Part shown: positions 1 to 12,582 of the stretch, one piece after another
How positions within the stretch are numbered: position 1 is the stretch's first letter
Layout: each line of letters opens with the position of its first letter
Source of the DNA: Kalaharituber pfeilii
Lineage: Eukaryota > Ascomycota > Pezizomycetes > Pezizales > Pezizaceae
DNA: 64,000 nucleotides
Assembly (NCBI GenBank): GCA_015179045.1
Contig: WHUZ01000006.1
Span: 1,426,001 to 1,490,000, forward strand
Direction: 5' to 3'
Translations under genes and position numbers: made by a program
Notes under the pieces: generated by a model
Database searches by the model: none
What the model saw: the letters and a program-made list of their open reading frames with translations, nothing else
Told to the model about the DNA's origin: nothing

Positions 1-1946
1 ATGTGGGGCCGAGTTTTACATACGAGGTTTTGGAAACACTGGAGTGCTTTGTTGGCCTGATCGAGTTGGGGCTACATAAGAATTTGATGTTTGCCACTTA
101 GACTGTCGATAGCACTAAGCAAGCATTTCAATCGATAAACCTTAAACAAGCTTGTCTATTGCTTCGTCTTGCCCGCCCTGTGAGCCTCCCAATACATACC
201 TTGCGCACTGTCGTTAGCTCTCAACTGTATTTCGACGTCCTTTCGTGATTCGCATCACAATTGCTCTTTTTGAGATCAATTCCAAATAGCTCCTCATGAG
301 CGAATTGAAGGCTAAAGTCACGAAGTAGCCCTCCCCAACACAGCTAAAGAACCAGCATACTCTACTGATAAATTGCCGCCACAATTCGGATAATGAGTAT
401 GCTCCGCACACAAGCTGCCACCTTCTATATACCCACCCCGAGACGACTGCACAATCCCACAAGCGATACTAACTAAAGCATTAGCTTGCACCATTTAAGT
501 TACCCAAATTACCCAAACAGGGGAGCAAGCCTAGATCATGCCAACGCGTCCCTAAGCGACAACGATCAGTGTTCGACACTACTGGACTCAAAAGTGGCAC
601 TCCAGGAAGGAAGGGTGAGGTGCCTAGCGTGCATACCCAAGTGCGAACGGGTGACGATCCCCTCTTTAGATCCTCTCGAGCCTTGCGTCCATCAATTATT
701 ACAAGTTATGTTCATATGTCTTGTAGTACATATGTACGTAGAAGTACCTCTTCGTTGCTTTTTGTACAAATTTTTTTTTTAATTTGTTCCATCTTTCTTC
801 TTTCGAGTTCTGTTGCTCTCTATTCTTTTCTTTTTTTATATCGTTGGTTTGTAATGGGAGGCAGCCTAGCTTGGTGGGTTGTCTCCTCAAGCTAGTGTAC
901 AATCTATCAATCCCTGCACTTTTCCCTGTTGTCTCTATCTAAATACCCCTACTGCTCTATGCGGCTTCCTCTCTTCCAATGTGATGGGATGGATGGATGG
1001 ATGGGGGGATCGGGATGGCGAAGGGCGCACTCTACAAGTACATCGAACTCCCAGAGTTACCGAAAGCAAGCAGCCCCGATCTTTCCTCATTGCTTTTTCC
1101 GACTCTCTAACAATATTTTCTCTACTATACCAATTGTATCTATTGAATGGCTGGTGCTCTAACAAACGTGCATAAGTCGGCCCCGCCGCCTGACCCCACA
1201 AGGTGCCTGCCTGTTCCCTTCCACAGACCACCCCTCAGGGTTCAAAGCGTTCGTCAAAAGCTACTTCACGCCGCTCTGTCTAGCATACCAAATTATTCAC
1301 AGGATTGCATCTACACCTAGTATGTTTCGAATTTCGCCATCGCGAATCGCAGAAACCCTGCCGGTCGCACGAAGGTCACAGCGCATTGCGCCACTAACTT
1401 GCGTATCATAGGTTGACCGCAGTCTTGTGAGCTATCAAATCTTGGCGGGCATAACGTTTCAATTGCTTAGGAGTTGGGCCTTGTCTCGCAGTCTCGAGAG
1501 TACTCGAGTACAGTCTCGGACCAATCAACCAGACTATCTCGTAGCCAGCTGCTGACTACACGGATTGGATTGGACTCCGCTAGGACTGTCTCATGTCTGA
1601 TATGCAGGTGGGAATTGCATGAGTAGAGGTTAGTCAGCTAGTCTAGACAGAGCTTGCACGTCAAGAATTACACCCCTAGTGGAGTTTAACCGATTGCATG
1701 AATCAGCGTCTGTTTACGAGACTAAGTGTATGATAACATTTAGCGCTTCTTGGTGCTGTGAACATATGTACTAGTACTCTACTAGGCATCATTGTCACAC
1801 ACAAATAGGCCAAGGAAATGACCAGCAAGATGCAAAACTTTCAGGGTCCCGTTGATAGGGAATAATCAATCCCATACCGTAGGTGGAGGACCAGCACCTG
1901 CTCCAAGTGAAAGTTTCGACCAAAGGTAATCCGCCACCTGGTGCGT
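1..1946. other. gene-poor flank, no supported gene
   Basis: Only short overlapping open frames (about 60-110 codons) occur, on both strands, without recognisable domains, intron signals or conserved motifs. A GGAT microsatellite lies at 984-1003. Nothing else is supported. Confidence 0.6.
984..1003. repeat. GGAT tetranucleotide microsatellite
   Basis: About four to five imperfect copies of GGAT followed by a G run. It lies in non-coding sequence. Confidence 0.85.
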
Positions 1947-2702
1947 TTAGCGGTTCCGTGCTATCCTGTATGGTGTATTTCCGTCATTAGCCTTGTTGTT
2001 TGGAGACGTGCCACGCTCAATCAATATCTTTGCAGCGCTGCTGTAGTGGAGCGGGGGTGTAGCCTGACATGTTCTTGTTGATGAGCTTCCACACGTTCCA
2101 GAAGTTCTGTCAACACCTCTGGATTGCCCCCCCTGGCGCGGATTGTGACGTTCCTCGATGTCTGCGCCCATCACAATCAGTAACCGTACCACGATCTCAC
2201 TATCATCATACGGTGCATGATGGATATGTCCGGTAAGGTCGATCGGAGGAGTATTGCAAGCTAACGCTTCCAAGGTTGCTCCTCTCTCCAGAAGTAATTT
2301 GCAGATACTTTCACGTCCCTTATATGCAGTATAAGCGAGTGATGTCCGGCCTTTTAATCCCGCTTCTCTATACTTATTCCCAAAGCGAGTAGCTCTCAAA
2401 CGACATTGCCGTTCCCCCCGGCAACGGCACTGTGGATAATCCCTTCCATGCTTGCTCCTCTCCAAAAGTAATTGGCAGATGCTTTCATGGCCTTTATATG
2501 CAGCGTAAGCAAGTGCTGTTCGGCCTTTTAAATCCCTCTCCTCTATATCTGTTCCTGAAGCGAGTGGAGTTGGAACGCCATTCTCGCTCTGCTCATGAAT
2601 GGCGTATGGATGGCCCCCAAAGACAATTTCAACTTCAAATTTTCGCTTGATTTGTGGTGACCAGGAGTGGGTTGAAGTGGAGCTTGAACTTTGTAGGGTC
2701 AT
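1947..2702 (-). pseudogene. decayed ankyrin-repeat protein fragment
   Basis: The 251-codon minus-strand frame holds recognisable ankyrin units: LKGRTALAYAAYKGHESIC and LKGRTSLAYTAYKGRESIC, each followed by QLLLER or KLLLER, plus a third unit near KILIERGTSPNNKANDGNTP. Ankyrin repeats are protein-binding helical repeats that are abundant in fungal NLR-like and effector-type proteins. Two tandem DNA copies (about 2277-2424 and 2453-2600) are clearly related but differ by indels. A 2-nt loss near 2459-2462 and a 1-nt loss near 2350 together keep the frame open, while the intervening residues no longer look like ankyrin. The natural frame between them has a stop. Another shift is likely around the C run at 2128-2134, where ankyrin-like leucine-rich sequence continues in a different frame. 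No N-terminal effector or NACHT domain is visible upstream. It is best read as a pseudogene remnant, although a short expressed ORF cannot be excluded. Confidence 0.7.
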
Positions 2703-3114
2703 GAGTCCCAGAGATCAGATAAGCAAATAGGCGCTTGTAAGGCCTTGAATTTTTCAATTCGACTATGAATGGTCGTAGCATAAACCGCATGGATTGCAAG
2801 GTCAACATGCTACGAGATGATGTTGATCTAATTGGTGCAGCGTCATTATTGGTGTCGGGGGCCCAGTCATCCTTAATTGTCGGGTAATGGTATCTTGAGA
2901 TCAGCTTTTGCAGGTAGTATGCTTGTATTAACTATAGGCTGAATGTCCACTGTCGAGGTCTTGATTTCATCGTTAATTGAGGGGATAATGACGACTGATA
3001 ATTTCTCGTAATTGGACGGATATTGCATGGTCGGATTCTAATGTTCGGCCAACTACTTCTCAAGACTCTCAGAAGCCTCTACCGTGGTATGGCTGCGCAA
3101 AGAGGTGAGTTCCG

Positions 3115-3145
<31 letters not shown>
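3115..3145. repeat. 31-nt poly-A tract
   Basis: An uninterrupted A run in non-coding DNA. I see no obvious retroelement body on its 5' side. Confidence 0.9.
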
Positions 3146-3147
<2 letters not shown>

Positions 3148-6100
3148 GATGTAATGCCATAGGCCTCTCAACTTACCATTTACTAATCCCTAACATTAGG
3201 TTCAAATTCAACTTATACAGCTACAGGTCCTCAATAAAGACTGCAACTTATGCTTCCTTCCACAGTGTCTATTTAATCCTTTCGAACAAAAGGCTTCCTT
3301 TGTTCGCTGAAGTTTGCATGCAGTTTGGATCACTTATCCCCAGCACCGCACTCAGATACCTAAGCAGATAATTGGAAGAAACCAAAACACATCCACCCAA
3401 GGTTGCAATAAGGTGATGAATAGAGAGCACCTTTAATATGTTGTAACTTGGAGCTTTAGTTGCTCCAGCAATAAACAGCTGAACCTGACAGCGAATGAGA
3501 TTCATATTTGCATTTCTTCCATTAGGTAGGTGATGGATTCTGGTTCCTGCTTCGCTTGCATCCTGCAATCATAGATATCCTTCAGCATGATTACAATCTT
3601 CGCCGAAATTGAAACGAGGTCAGCAGTTGAAGCGACTATAGACAATGGATCAGACATCTTTTTTGTATATGCATATGTATAAGTACCCTCGTCTCCAGGC
3701 GTTAGTAGATATAGGGTAGTTGAGTGGATCGTAGTGGAGAGAACGTGACTTAGTCACGCAGGTAATTAATTTCAGACTTTGGCACGGCAACGCGAAGGCT
3801 AGGCTAGTGTGTTCACGCGCCCCATAGACTGGTGGCCGAAACCACTGTGAAGAGTATGTATTGCGGGCTGACCAGCTATGCAACCAGCTAGCATCCTACA
3901 ATACCATCTGGAATAACCAGATTAAAGTAGGTACCTCCTATCTGGGGATGATGCTAACCTCCTCTTGTCTCCATGCTTTAGCCAATGGAAGTACTGTAGA
4001 GTACATAACAGCGAAGTCAGCCTTCTTGATGCAATTCGGAGGTTTACAGTATTGCGAGCAGTTACTTAGAGAATACGCTTTACCATATGGTACATAAGTT
4101 AGCTGCCTATCATATTAACCTTACAGGTAGCTGAGTTGTATACCTTTATAGATATGAGTGTATTACTTTTGGCATACTGACCTTTTCAAGTTTTTGCTGC
4201 TCCCTTGAAGAGCTTTCTTTTCACCCACAACACAGTCACGCCCTCTTGAGTTCTTAGTTACAGTATTAATCCTATTTTATAACTTTCTTAGCAGCGAGAA
4301 TTCACCGCGAAGGTGTTTTTAAACCTTGCAAGGAATATGCCAGCATTCGATACTGGCCAAATGCAAAGATTGCTCTGCAGGTATGTTTGTCTCAAAAGTA
4401 AGACACACATACGTAATTTGGCCTATTGGATACAAAGCCTCATTAGTAGCACAGTGCAGAGAACCGATAAAGCATGCAGAGGAACGCACCTCACACTGAT
4501 ACTCCTGGACTATGTAAACGCAGGTTACTACTGTGATATTGTACGCTGCTCTGTTCCATTTTAGACCTGAACTGTGTAACTTGAGTCTACTGATAGGAGT
4601 AATGCAGTTCGCCGTATGAATTTCGGAGGCTGGGTATAAGATCGAGATACTGAATATCAACAGCCGAGTCTGATATCAGGATCCTGGTGTGAATTTATGA
4701 AGGCTCATATCAGTCAGTTCAAAATCCTAAAACAGAATTGCCTCAGAGATTTATGATGTATGTGTACAGTGTGATTGACCGACGTTTCCTCTATACTGGT
4801 TTCCACGGTCGATTTCAGGGGACGGTTATCAATCATTATTGCTAGATCGAAACAGTTCCGTCCATAACACCACCAAAATAGGGTTAGAGTAAGGATGTGA
4901 GCACAGTATCCATCATCGTTCTGGACATTTCTTGGCAGCCTGATATCGATGTATAACGCCGACACATTCCTCTGGTGCAGTTACTTCCGGCGCCGGACAT
5001 CTTTTAAGCATTCATCTTAAAGATCAGCAGCCCAATTAGGTGTTTTGCAGGGCTGGCCAATGCCTGTTATGTACATGTAGTCCGCAGCGCGAGCAACCCT
5101 GTATGGCAATCAATGTATTACTTCTGGGGGATGACGATTTGAGGCCAACATTCAATTAGTATCCGTGAAATCGAGCGGAACGCATGTATCCTGGGTCCCT
5201 CTACGCTGCCATTGAGGACCGTCTATCAATACCTACACTCAAAAGTTTGTGCATGTTCACAGAGTTTTGTGGTGGTGCAACAGTACTTCCCTACGAGGGT
5301 GTTGTATTAACCTGCCTAAACATTACAATGCATTAATCCATCTGCACATAGACCTTGTCTATGCCTATCAGAGTTTACATAATTCCTGTACTTGTGCCAG
5401 CATGAGCGGATGAAATAGTGTGAAATTGATAGGCCGTGCGGGATGTCAGTGATCCTGAGTGTGTAGTCAGCAACTTAAATTGTACCAGTACACCAAGTTG
5501 TGCTATTGCATCACACCTTACTAGATATCATAACGAGTAGGAATTTAGCTTTCCTTAAACTACCCCCGGCTCCATATCTCTAGCAGTCCCATCCTGTCTC
5601 CATGGATGCCTATGCAGCTACTAATTTAGCAGCTTTTGGTAAGACCGCCATGGGCTTTCGAATAGAAATTTGATATCGGTTATTTCGGATCGTCATATCT
5701 CCCATGCTAGGAGGTTCCGCTATGCATTTTCCACTGAACCTTCCATTCCTTCAACGGCTTATGTTCAATGTGGTGTACTAAAGTCGCAATCACTTTCTTC
5801 TGAAGCACAAGGATGAAAGCGTAGTATAGCGTAGGATATCCTGCAGAAACTCACGATGGCGACAGATTTCAGCTTAGGAACGTGAAATATGACCGCAGAA
5901 AAAGAACAGATTTCGCCCCAAGTTTCTTGGACCAAGCACAAGAATCCAGGCATGGGATTTGCAACATAAGGACATCAAACCAAGGGCTCCAGGATGTCAT
6001 ACCGTATATGTATGGTGTACTCGAGTACATGTGCTCCCACACACTCACGATGTTGCAAACGGAGCAGGGGTATAGCTAAAGTAAGTAAGTATGACCAAAA

Positions 6101-6590
6101 AGAAATAAAAAGTGTCCATTTTCAGGATGCTGTAGAGTATTTTCCTCTCAAAGTTCATTTACTGTAGTTACCCAGGATTAGTATTGAGAAATCAAGTATT
6201 CAAGCTACATGCCAGATAGTGAACCCCACCTCGGTAATGTAATGGATATAGTTCTTATCTGTCTTGAGAATCTGGTTGTTTTCTAGATATTAATGAATCA
6301 GGTTGGTTGAACTGTTTACCAATAAGAAATATTCTTGGAGTTTGAGCTTTCACTGACAGTGATTTTGTCAAGTGTTTAAGATATTGAGGTATAATGAAGG
6401 TGTTCGATGAGATGCTGATGTTGAGAAGGAATCAAAGGCTCGTCGGTGAACTTGCTAATGATTCGGGTACCGACTACCGTAAATGCGCAAAAGTCGGAAA
6501 TGGATAAGGCTGCATTCGTTTCTTTTTCACTATGAAGATGAAGGTGGTTAAAACTTAGTTGTAGCTATCGAGCACAAGAACAGCAAGCGG

Positions 6591-6614
6591 CACGTGTTCG
6601 GGCCAGGACACGTG
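6591..6614. promoter_or_regulatory. paired CACGTG boxes in an imperfect palindrome
   Basis: CACGTG occurs at 6591-6596 and again at 6609-6614. The 24-bp block matches its own reverse complement at about 20 of 24 positions. CACGTG is the core site of bHLH regulators such as Cbf1/Pho4-type factors. No adjacent gene was found, so any function is inference. Confidence 0.25.
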
Positions 6615-8498
6615 AACAGCACATGTATGCATATGTAGTTGAGATTTACAGTAGACTTGATTCAGAATTAAGCTTGTACTAACTAGTCTCTTAACTTTAT
6701 TAGGTAAAAGTGGTCGTTGAGGGTAATTCTCTTATAGAAACGTGTACTGGGTGTGGACGATGCCAGCAATTGAATGAGCTTGAATATATTCTCCATCTTA
6801 ATCACGTATTCTGTCAAGTTCATAATGCATTAGGCGCTTGGCCCCACATGGGGTCTCCATCTATAAAATGAGGGATGTAAGAAGTCTAGAAGATGGTATG
6901 GGACTAGCTAGAAGTCTACAATCGCAAAGTGAAAAAGTAAACTACTTGCGCTATTGAGAAATCTCTAGTCTAGGAATGAACCCCATGAGTCGGAGGGTAG
7001 AGCCTGCAATGCCTTGACTGAATTGGCGATGCAAATTCATTGAGGTTAATCGTTGGCTTGATGTTTTCAAGAAAAGGAATACAGTGCCGATTGACTAGGC
7101 CGTGAGTATATCAGGGCTTGCAGTATAAAGTTAGCCTCATTTATTCAGCGCCTTATACGACCTGTTTGACTTCAGAAACGCAGTACACATTCAACGTATG
7201 AACATCAACATACACAGTCTTTCTCCAATCAGCCTTGCTACAGTACTATACAGTTATTACATTACTACTTGACACCAACGAAAATCCTCACCATACTCTA
7301 CCACAAAAGATGAAAGAGAGCGTAGTCTTGTCAATGCATGAATTCACCGACTTTTCGGCTGAATTACAAGAGCCAGCTTGCGCCCAAGAAAAAGTCGCAA
7401 TTCATAAACACCTGCGGCTGGTACTGTGTATACTTGCCTGCCATGGATAGCTTTTGTCACATCCAAAGCTATCACGGTTTTCAGGCAACGCCAGTCGCGA
7501 TCGGCAGTAACGATTTCGAGGCTGATACCACGTGATAAATTTTAAAGTTCATCTGAAAATTTCGCCATTAGGTTGAACTGGCCTATAAATTCATGCGGGC
7601 CAACAGGATGGATTTGTTCTCACTTAATTACTTTCTTTCTTTCTCTTGTATAACTTCAACCAACTATTCATGTTGTTCTCTATTCTAACGTATGGTCTAC
7701 GCTTCATACCTCTGCTCCCACGCTCCTTCTAAGCAAGCACTAATTCAAAGTCCAGGTCCTAACACTTGTACGTCGTTCACAAGTTCTTATGGCGTCGTCG
7801 CAGTCGCAATCATAATGGACATCGACTCATATACGCTTACGCACTTATACTCCGGTGAATCATCGGTACATACGTGTCTGGAAATATCTAACTTCCGAAC
7901 TAGGATCGTGTATTAATCATAGAAGAGGTCTAAAACAGCTGTCGTAATCAACTAATTATGCTCAGGAAAAGAGAGCTCTAGGAAGGCCCTTTCAGATTGA
8001 ATTACCACATGGTTGATACTGAACTTGTGGAACATCAAGAGCGGAGTCCGGAAAGAAAGATTTCCGTGTGGGGGCAGCAAAAGTGATCAAGTGCAAGCTG
8101 ATAAATTAGCTACAGCTCCTTACAAATTCTCGGAGGTCAACTTGCTAACAGGGGGTTCGGAGGAATGTATTGACAGCTTTCTACAAGGAGCGTTTAGAGG
8201 CTGCCATCAGCCGGCAAAATTAATGCACCACACCCGTAAGGGTTTCGGAGGAATTGCTATGCTTTCTATACGTATTAATTGCAGGATCTGAATATAAAAT
8301 GTGGTCAATCAGCCGCAGAATACCGTTCATTCGCACATTCTCAAAAAGGAATTTTGGACTTTATTTGGCCAATCTGTGGGACGAATATACCTTTGCATTT
8401 TTTCGAGTTTTCTATCTTATTACCATTGCAGTTTAAAGCGCGGATACCCCAGTCTTTTTATTTGAGATAAAGCAAAAGCTATTACACCTTCAAAGACA

Positions 8499-9632
8499 AT
8501 GTCACCTACAGCAGATGTGCCCTCGATACCTGCAGAGGAGCAGAGCACCGAAACCAACATAATTGCTACTGCGTGGTCGATTGTGGTCGGACACAACAAG
8601 GATGTGGACGAAAGCACACCCCTTCTTACTGCACAGAATAATAGTACCGGAAAAACGGTAAACTATCTTGCCTATGGCTCAAATCTGTGCAAAGCTACCT
8701 TCCTCGGCCGCCGCGGGATACGACCTCTGTCCGCTAACAACGTGGTTGTGCCAGGACAGGTTCTAGCATTCGATCTCCCAGGAATACCCTATTGGGAGCC
8801 TACGTTTGCCAATATCAATGAAGTTCCTATAGATGATGGGATGCTGGAAGGGACTTCAGAGGAAGTAGTAGCAAGGTATATGAAAGATTTGGAGAGCCAC
8901 GCTGAGCGCAGCACAGGCGAAGTTTGGCGGAAAGCTTTGATCGGGGTTGTGTACGAAGTTACCGAGGAGGACTATGCCACCATCATCAAGACGGAGGGTG
9001 GCGGCTCTGGTTACGCTGATATTGAGGTTGATTGCTGGGTACTGCCAAGCTCTGAGGACTCGGAGGCCATAACGCCGGCATCCCCAATCATCCGCGCTCA
9101 CACCCTGCGTGCGCCGCTAGATAAGACTATCCCTAACCCAGTGCAAGCGTCCAGACGGTATCTCAACCTCATCATCACCGGCGCCAAAGAACACGCCTTC
9201 CCTTCCCAGTACATCACGTATCTTTCCTCCCTGCACCCCTATCGCCGGACCACTTGGCGCCAACAAGTCGGCGCCAATTTGTTTTTGGCTAACTGGATGG
9301 TGCCGGTTCTTACTACGATGAAGATCGAGCATACGTTTGCAGACCCAAAAACTGGAAGGACCCCCGAATGGCTGCGCAAGTGTCGTAATGTGCTATGGGC
9401 GGCAGTGTGGGGGAGCTATAGGATGGTTTATAAGCCTGTATGGGGTAGCGGGGAGTGTACGATTGGGGAGGAGCCGGGGGCAGCGCAGGTGCTGGAGGCG
9501 GAGACGGAGAAGAGAACGGGGCTGGGGGTATTGAATGGGGATGTGAAGGAGGCATTAGAGGATGTAGAGGGGGAAATGGTGGATGCTGTGGGGAAGACTG
9601 TGGAGAAGGAATTGGATAGCGTGAGGAACTAA
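8499..9632 (+). CDS. gamma-glutamylcyclotransferase-like protein (GGCT/AIG2 fold)
   Basis: An intronless 377-residue protein. Residues 54-63 carry the family signature VNYLAYGSNL, the glycine/serine loop that binds the gamma-glutamyl group. The later segment EEDYATIIKTEGGG matches the region holding the catalytic acid, with Glu166 the likely residue. Gamma-glutamylcyclotransferases release 5-oxoproline from gamma-glutamyl peptides or glutathione; fungal relatives of this length form a broad family that includes GliK-type enzymes. About 50 polar N-terminal residues precede the fold. The C-terminal ~120 residues include an aromatic stretch (LWAAVWGSYRMVYKPVWG) and an acidic low-complexity tail. 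The ATG at 8499 is the first in frame and suits the domain start. Its only close neighbour is the PPWD1-type gene, which converges on it from the right, so context gives no substrate clue. The fold assignment is firm; the substrate is unknown. Confidence 0.85.
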   Translation: MSPTADVPSIPAEEQSTETNIIATAWSIVVGHNKDVDESTPLLTAQNNSTGKTVNYLAYGSNLCKATFLGRRGIRPLSANNVVVPGQVLAFDLPGIPYWEPTFANINEVPIDDGMLEGTSEEVVARYMKDLESHAERSTGEVWRKALIGVVYEVTEEDYATIIKTEGGGSGYADIEVDCWVLPSSEDSEAITPASPIIRAHTLRAPLDKTIPNPVQASRRYLNLIITGAKEHAFPSQYITYLSSLHPYRRTTWRQQVGANLFLANWMVPVLTTMKIEHTFADPKTGRTPEWLRKCRNVLWAAVWGSYRMVYKPVWGSGECTIGEEPGAAQVLEAETEKRTGLGVLNGDVKEALEDVEGEMVDAVGKTVEKELDSVRN

Positions 9633-10171
9633 AGGTGGATTGTGGAGTAGTAGGGGAGCGGTGGGATTCGATTGATGGCTCTGTTGCCTCTCCTTCTCCA
9701 CCAATATGTCATTTTTTTCCCCAGCATTGTCCTGCAAGTTTCGCACGCGTTCTCTCTTGATTTTAGATGGCCTGGGGATTGTATATACACTTATTTCTGG
9801 CGTAATAATAGATGTACTGTAATACCAAATATGATGGAACTAACACGAGTTGTATGACATATTATGAAGCGTAACACACGTGACAATTCCATATTCATTA
9901 TATACACTTCTCTTCTCAGGTGACATTGCTTCCACTTGTAGTTTGGTTGGAGTAATGCAACCAAACTACACCACTGGCAATCATATAAATGAGCGATTTC
10001 TCTATGAGCTACACGATTTGTATTATCATGACATTTAATTCCCATGGTATCTAAATATAAGTACTCAATAACCAGCAACAACATGCATATGTATACAATC
10101 TAGTTGATACTTTACTATAAATCGAACTTCACTCCGCTCTTCTCCACCTTCTGCCCGCCTCTCTATCCCCT
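9633..10171. other. convergent intergenic region
   Basis: It lies between two genes that end toward each other, so it should hold both 3' untranslated regions. It is AT-rich. No ORF with recognisable content was found. Confidence 0.6.
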
Positions 10172-12228
10172 CTATAAAACCGTGATACTCACAATCTCAA
10201 TATCAGTCTCTGGCTTATCCTTGAACGTCCTCACATTCTCAATCCTATGCACGACATCCAGCCCCTGGACCGCTCTTCCAAAAATGGTGTGTTTACCATC
10301 CAACCACGGACACTTCTCCGTTGTTATAAAAAACTGGCTCCCATTCGTATTCCTCCCTGCGTTAGCCATACTCAGCGTGTACGGCCGGTCGTGCTTGAGC
10401 TCGTCGCAGATCTCGTCCTCGAACTCACGCCCCCAGATAGAATCGCCGCCCGTGCCGTCCCCAAGGGGGTCCCCGCCTTGGATCATGAACTTGCGGATCA
10501 CGCGGTGGAAGATGGTGCCGTTGTAATACCCATTCCGGGCGTGCGTTGTGAAGTTCTCCACGGCCTTCGGTGCATGTTCGGGGAAGAGGCGAAGGTGGAT
10601 GTCGCCCATGGTCGTATGTAATATGCATGCAGTTGGTGCCGCGGCTTCTTGCTTCTTTGCTGCCGCCGCAGCCGCAGCGGCAGCGTCAGTGCCGGAAGCG
10701 GCCAAAGGCCGCTCGTTGAGGATGTCTCGATCGGATTTCGAGACGGAGGTGTCGTTTGTGAACATGTAGAATCGTTGCTTGGACCACCCTGTCGCGAAGA
10801 TTATAGGGTCTCTTTCCTCACCTTCCTCGAGCAGCGGGTTCGAGGACGCCGCCATCTCGACAGTCATGACTTCTTTTCGTTTCGGCGCCCCCTGGTAGAT
10901 TGCGATATTAATTGCGCGGAACCCGTCATCGCGCCCGTACAACCGCAGGCAGTTGTGTGTGATGGTATTGATGACTTTGATCCCGACGAGGGAACCGTAG
11001 ATGAGGAAGTATCCTGTTTCGTCAAATGCGATAGTCGTGCGGATGACGGGGGAGGGCGATTTTGAGTCGATATCACGCTCGATGGCGAGGCGCCGACCAA
11101 AGTCGAGGTCCTCCAGTTTGTGTACGGAGGAGGCGGGAAGGGATTGTTGTCGGGTGGAGAGAGTGGAGATGGACTCGTCGTAGGTCTTGATGAGCTTTGC
11201 GGTGCAGAAGTCGAAAACGCGGATCAGGCGGTCAGGATGTGAAAAGGTGGACCATGCCGCTCCAGTCGGGGAGATAGTAAGAGATATCGGTACGCACTTA
11301 TTCTTTTTAAAGTCGAAGAGGTTCGTGTCTGATTTGAGGTCGAAGACATTCGGAGGCTTGTCGAAATTGCCGCTGGGGCGCCAGTATTCGACCATGCCGC
11401 CGTCGTCTACGCTGATGACACAGTCATATTTGTCATTATAAGCCATCAACGTTACAGACTTGCGGTGCACATTGGTGACAGTGTGTAGCGGAGTATGCTG
11501 TTCGCCGCGGCCGTCGTAAATGGAGATGGTTGAGTTAACTTCGTCGGAGATGGCGAGGAGGGGGAGGGGAGCACCTTTGCGGTGGACCCAGCAAACGCAG
11601 AGGGGTGTGAGAGAGAGAGGAATTGTTGCAAGCAAATCTGGGAACGTGTGTCAGCATTTTAGCTGAGCTGATACTGGGACAAAAAGGAATGGGAGTACCA
11701 AACGTAACAACATCAAATATCTTTACTGTCTTATCCATCCCAATACTTGCAAAGCTCCTTCCATCCGCCGAAACACTGACGCCCCTAATCTCGCCTACGT
11801 GCGCCCTGAACATCTTGACAAACTCGATCCCCACGCTCTGCTTCTTCCAGAACTTCACGACACCATCAACGCTGGATGTAATGAGAAAGTCGGTATGCGG
11901 GGTGACAGTGACGAAGGCGATAGTGTCCCGGTGCATTAGCGATTTGCTGTATTTGGTGCCCTTGGGGAGGGCTTCAAGGTATAGCTTTTCGTGTTGGAGG
12001 ACTTTGCGCTTTTTCTTTGGGGCCTGGTCGGGGAGGAGGGGCATAGGGCCGATGTCATCGGAGGAGGATTCTGTGGAGAGAAGAAGCCGTTAGAGGAGCA
12101 GTTCTGAGAGTATGCTGGTGGAATTGAGGTACCATCTTCGTTCTTGGGGCGTCACGGTCTTTTGGAGGTGAGTCGTCGCCCGACCTGACGGGAGACTCGC
12201 TCCGATGGCGTTTTAAGCTGGAAGACAT
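10172..12228 (-). CDS. PPWD1: WD40-repeat peptidyl-prolyl isomerase (cyclophilin, PPWD1 type)
   Basis: Minus-strand exons are 12228-12156, 12070-11699 and 11637-10172, giving 636 residues in a closed frame (human PPWD1 is about 646). The N-terminal two thirds is WD40-like, including HEKLYLEALPKGTKYSKSLMHRD, read here as HEKLYLEALP then KSLMHRD, and WKKQ..GIEFVKMFRAH. The C-terminal ~165 residues are a cyclophilin domain. Isomerase residues are present: Arg, Phe, Met and Gln in FHRVIRKFMIQGGDP, the GSQFFIT core, and Trp/His in PWLDGKHTIFGR. The domain should catalyse proline cis-trans isomerisation; PPWD1 orthologues associate with spliceosomes. Intron 11638-11698 is clear. The first intron (12071-12155) uses a GTGACG donor chosen because the nearby GTACCT donor breaks the frame; its CTAAC branch site and CACAG acceptor are good. 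The first 24 residues are therefore the least certain part. It is divergent from the SLX9-like gene. Confidence 0.93.
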
Positions 12229-12582
12229 GGTGGCGAGCGATGAGTTGGCCCTTTTCGGCAGAGTTGGGTTATTTGAGGTTGTATTCCGGGATTGCGTTGT
12301 AGGATTGGTTTCTCCCCCTCGCTCGTGCGGCTGGTGGTGAGGTCAGCTGTTTCGATCGAGCTCTACTCGCTGGTCACGTCCTGGGTGCGGAAGTCACAGC
12401 AACTGCGTTTTCGTGTAACCCTGAAAAGTTTTTAAGCCGCATGCGCTGCGAAGGTTGCATCTGCGGGTCTCTGGGCTGCATCCTCCAGCCCCCTTCCCCC
12501 CCCCAACGCACACAGCACATAATGGCAGGAAACCCCATTTCTCCGGCCCGCTATTTGAGGACAAAAGCTCACATTTTCGCAG
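12229..12582. promoter_or_regulatory. divergent promoter region PPWD1 / SLX9
   Basis: The interval lies between the ATG of the WD40-cyclophilin gene and the first assignable SLX9 exon. It should contain both promoters, and the short unresolved first exon of SLX9. A plausible acceptor (TTTTCGCAG) ends it at 12582. ATG triplets at 12441 and 12522 do not give the required reading frame with any visible GT donor. Confidence 0.5.

Larger units (their letters stand above)
2703..8498. other. 5.8-kb gene-poor region
   Basis: No gene model is supported. The open frames are short, overlap on both strands and lack domains. Visible items are a 31-nt poly-A tract at 3115-3145 and two CACGTG boxes at 6591-6614. 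A TATAAA-like box near 7582 precedes a pyrimidine-rich stretch and a 74-codon frame starting at ATG 7692, whose product I do not recognise and do not call. Confidence 0.55.

Noticed and set aside
3061..3200. Poly-A tract as the tail of a retroposed gene or SINE
   Set aside because: No gene body, polymerase III promoter boxes or flanking target duplication could be seen.
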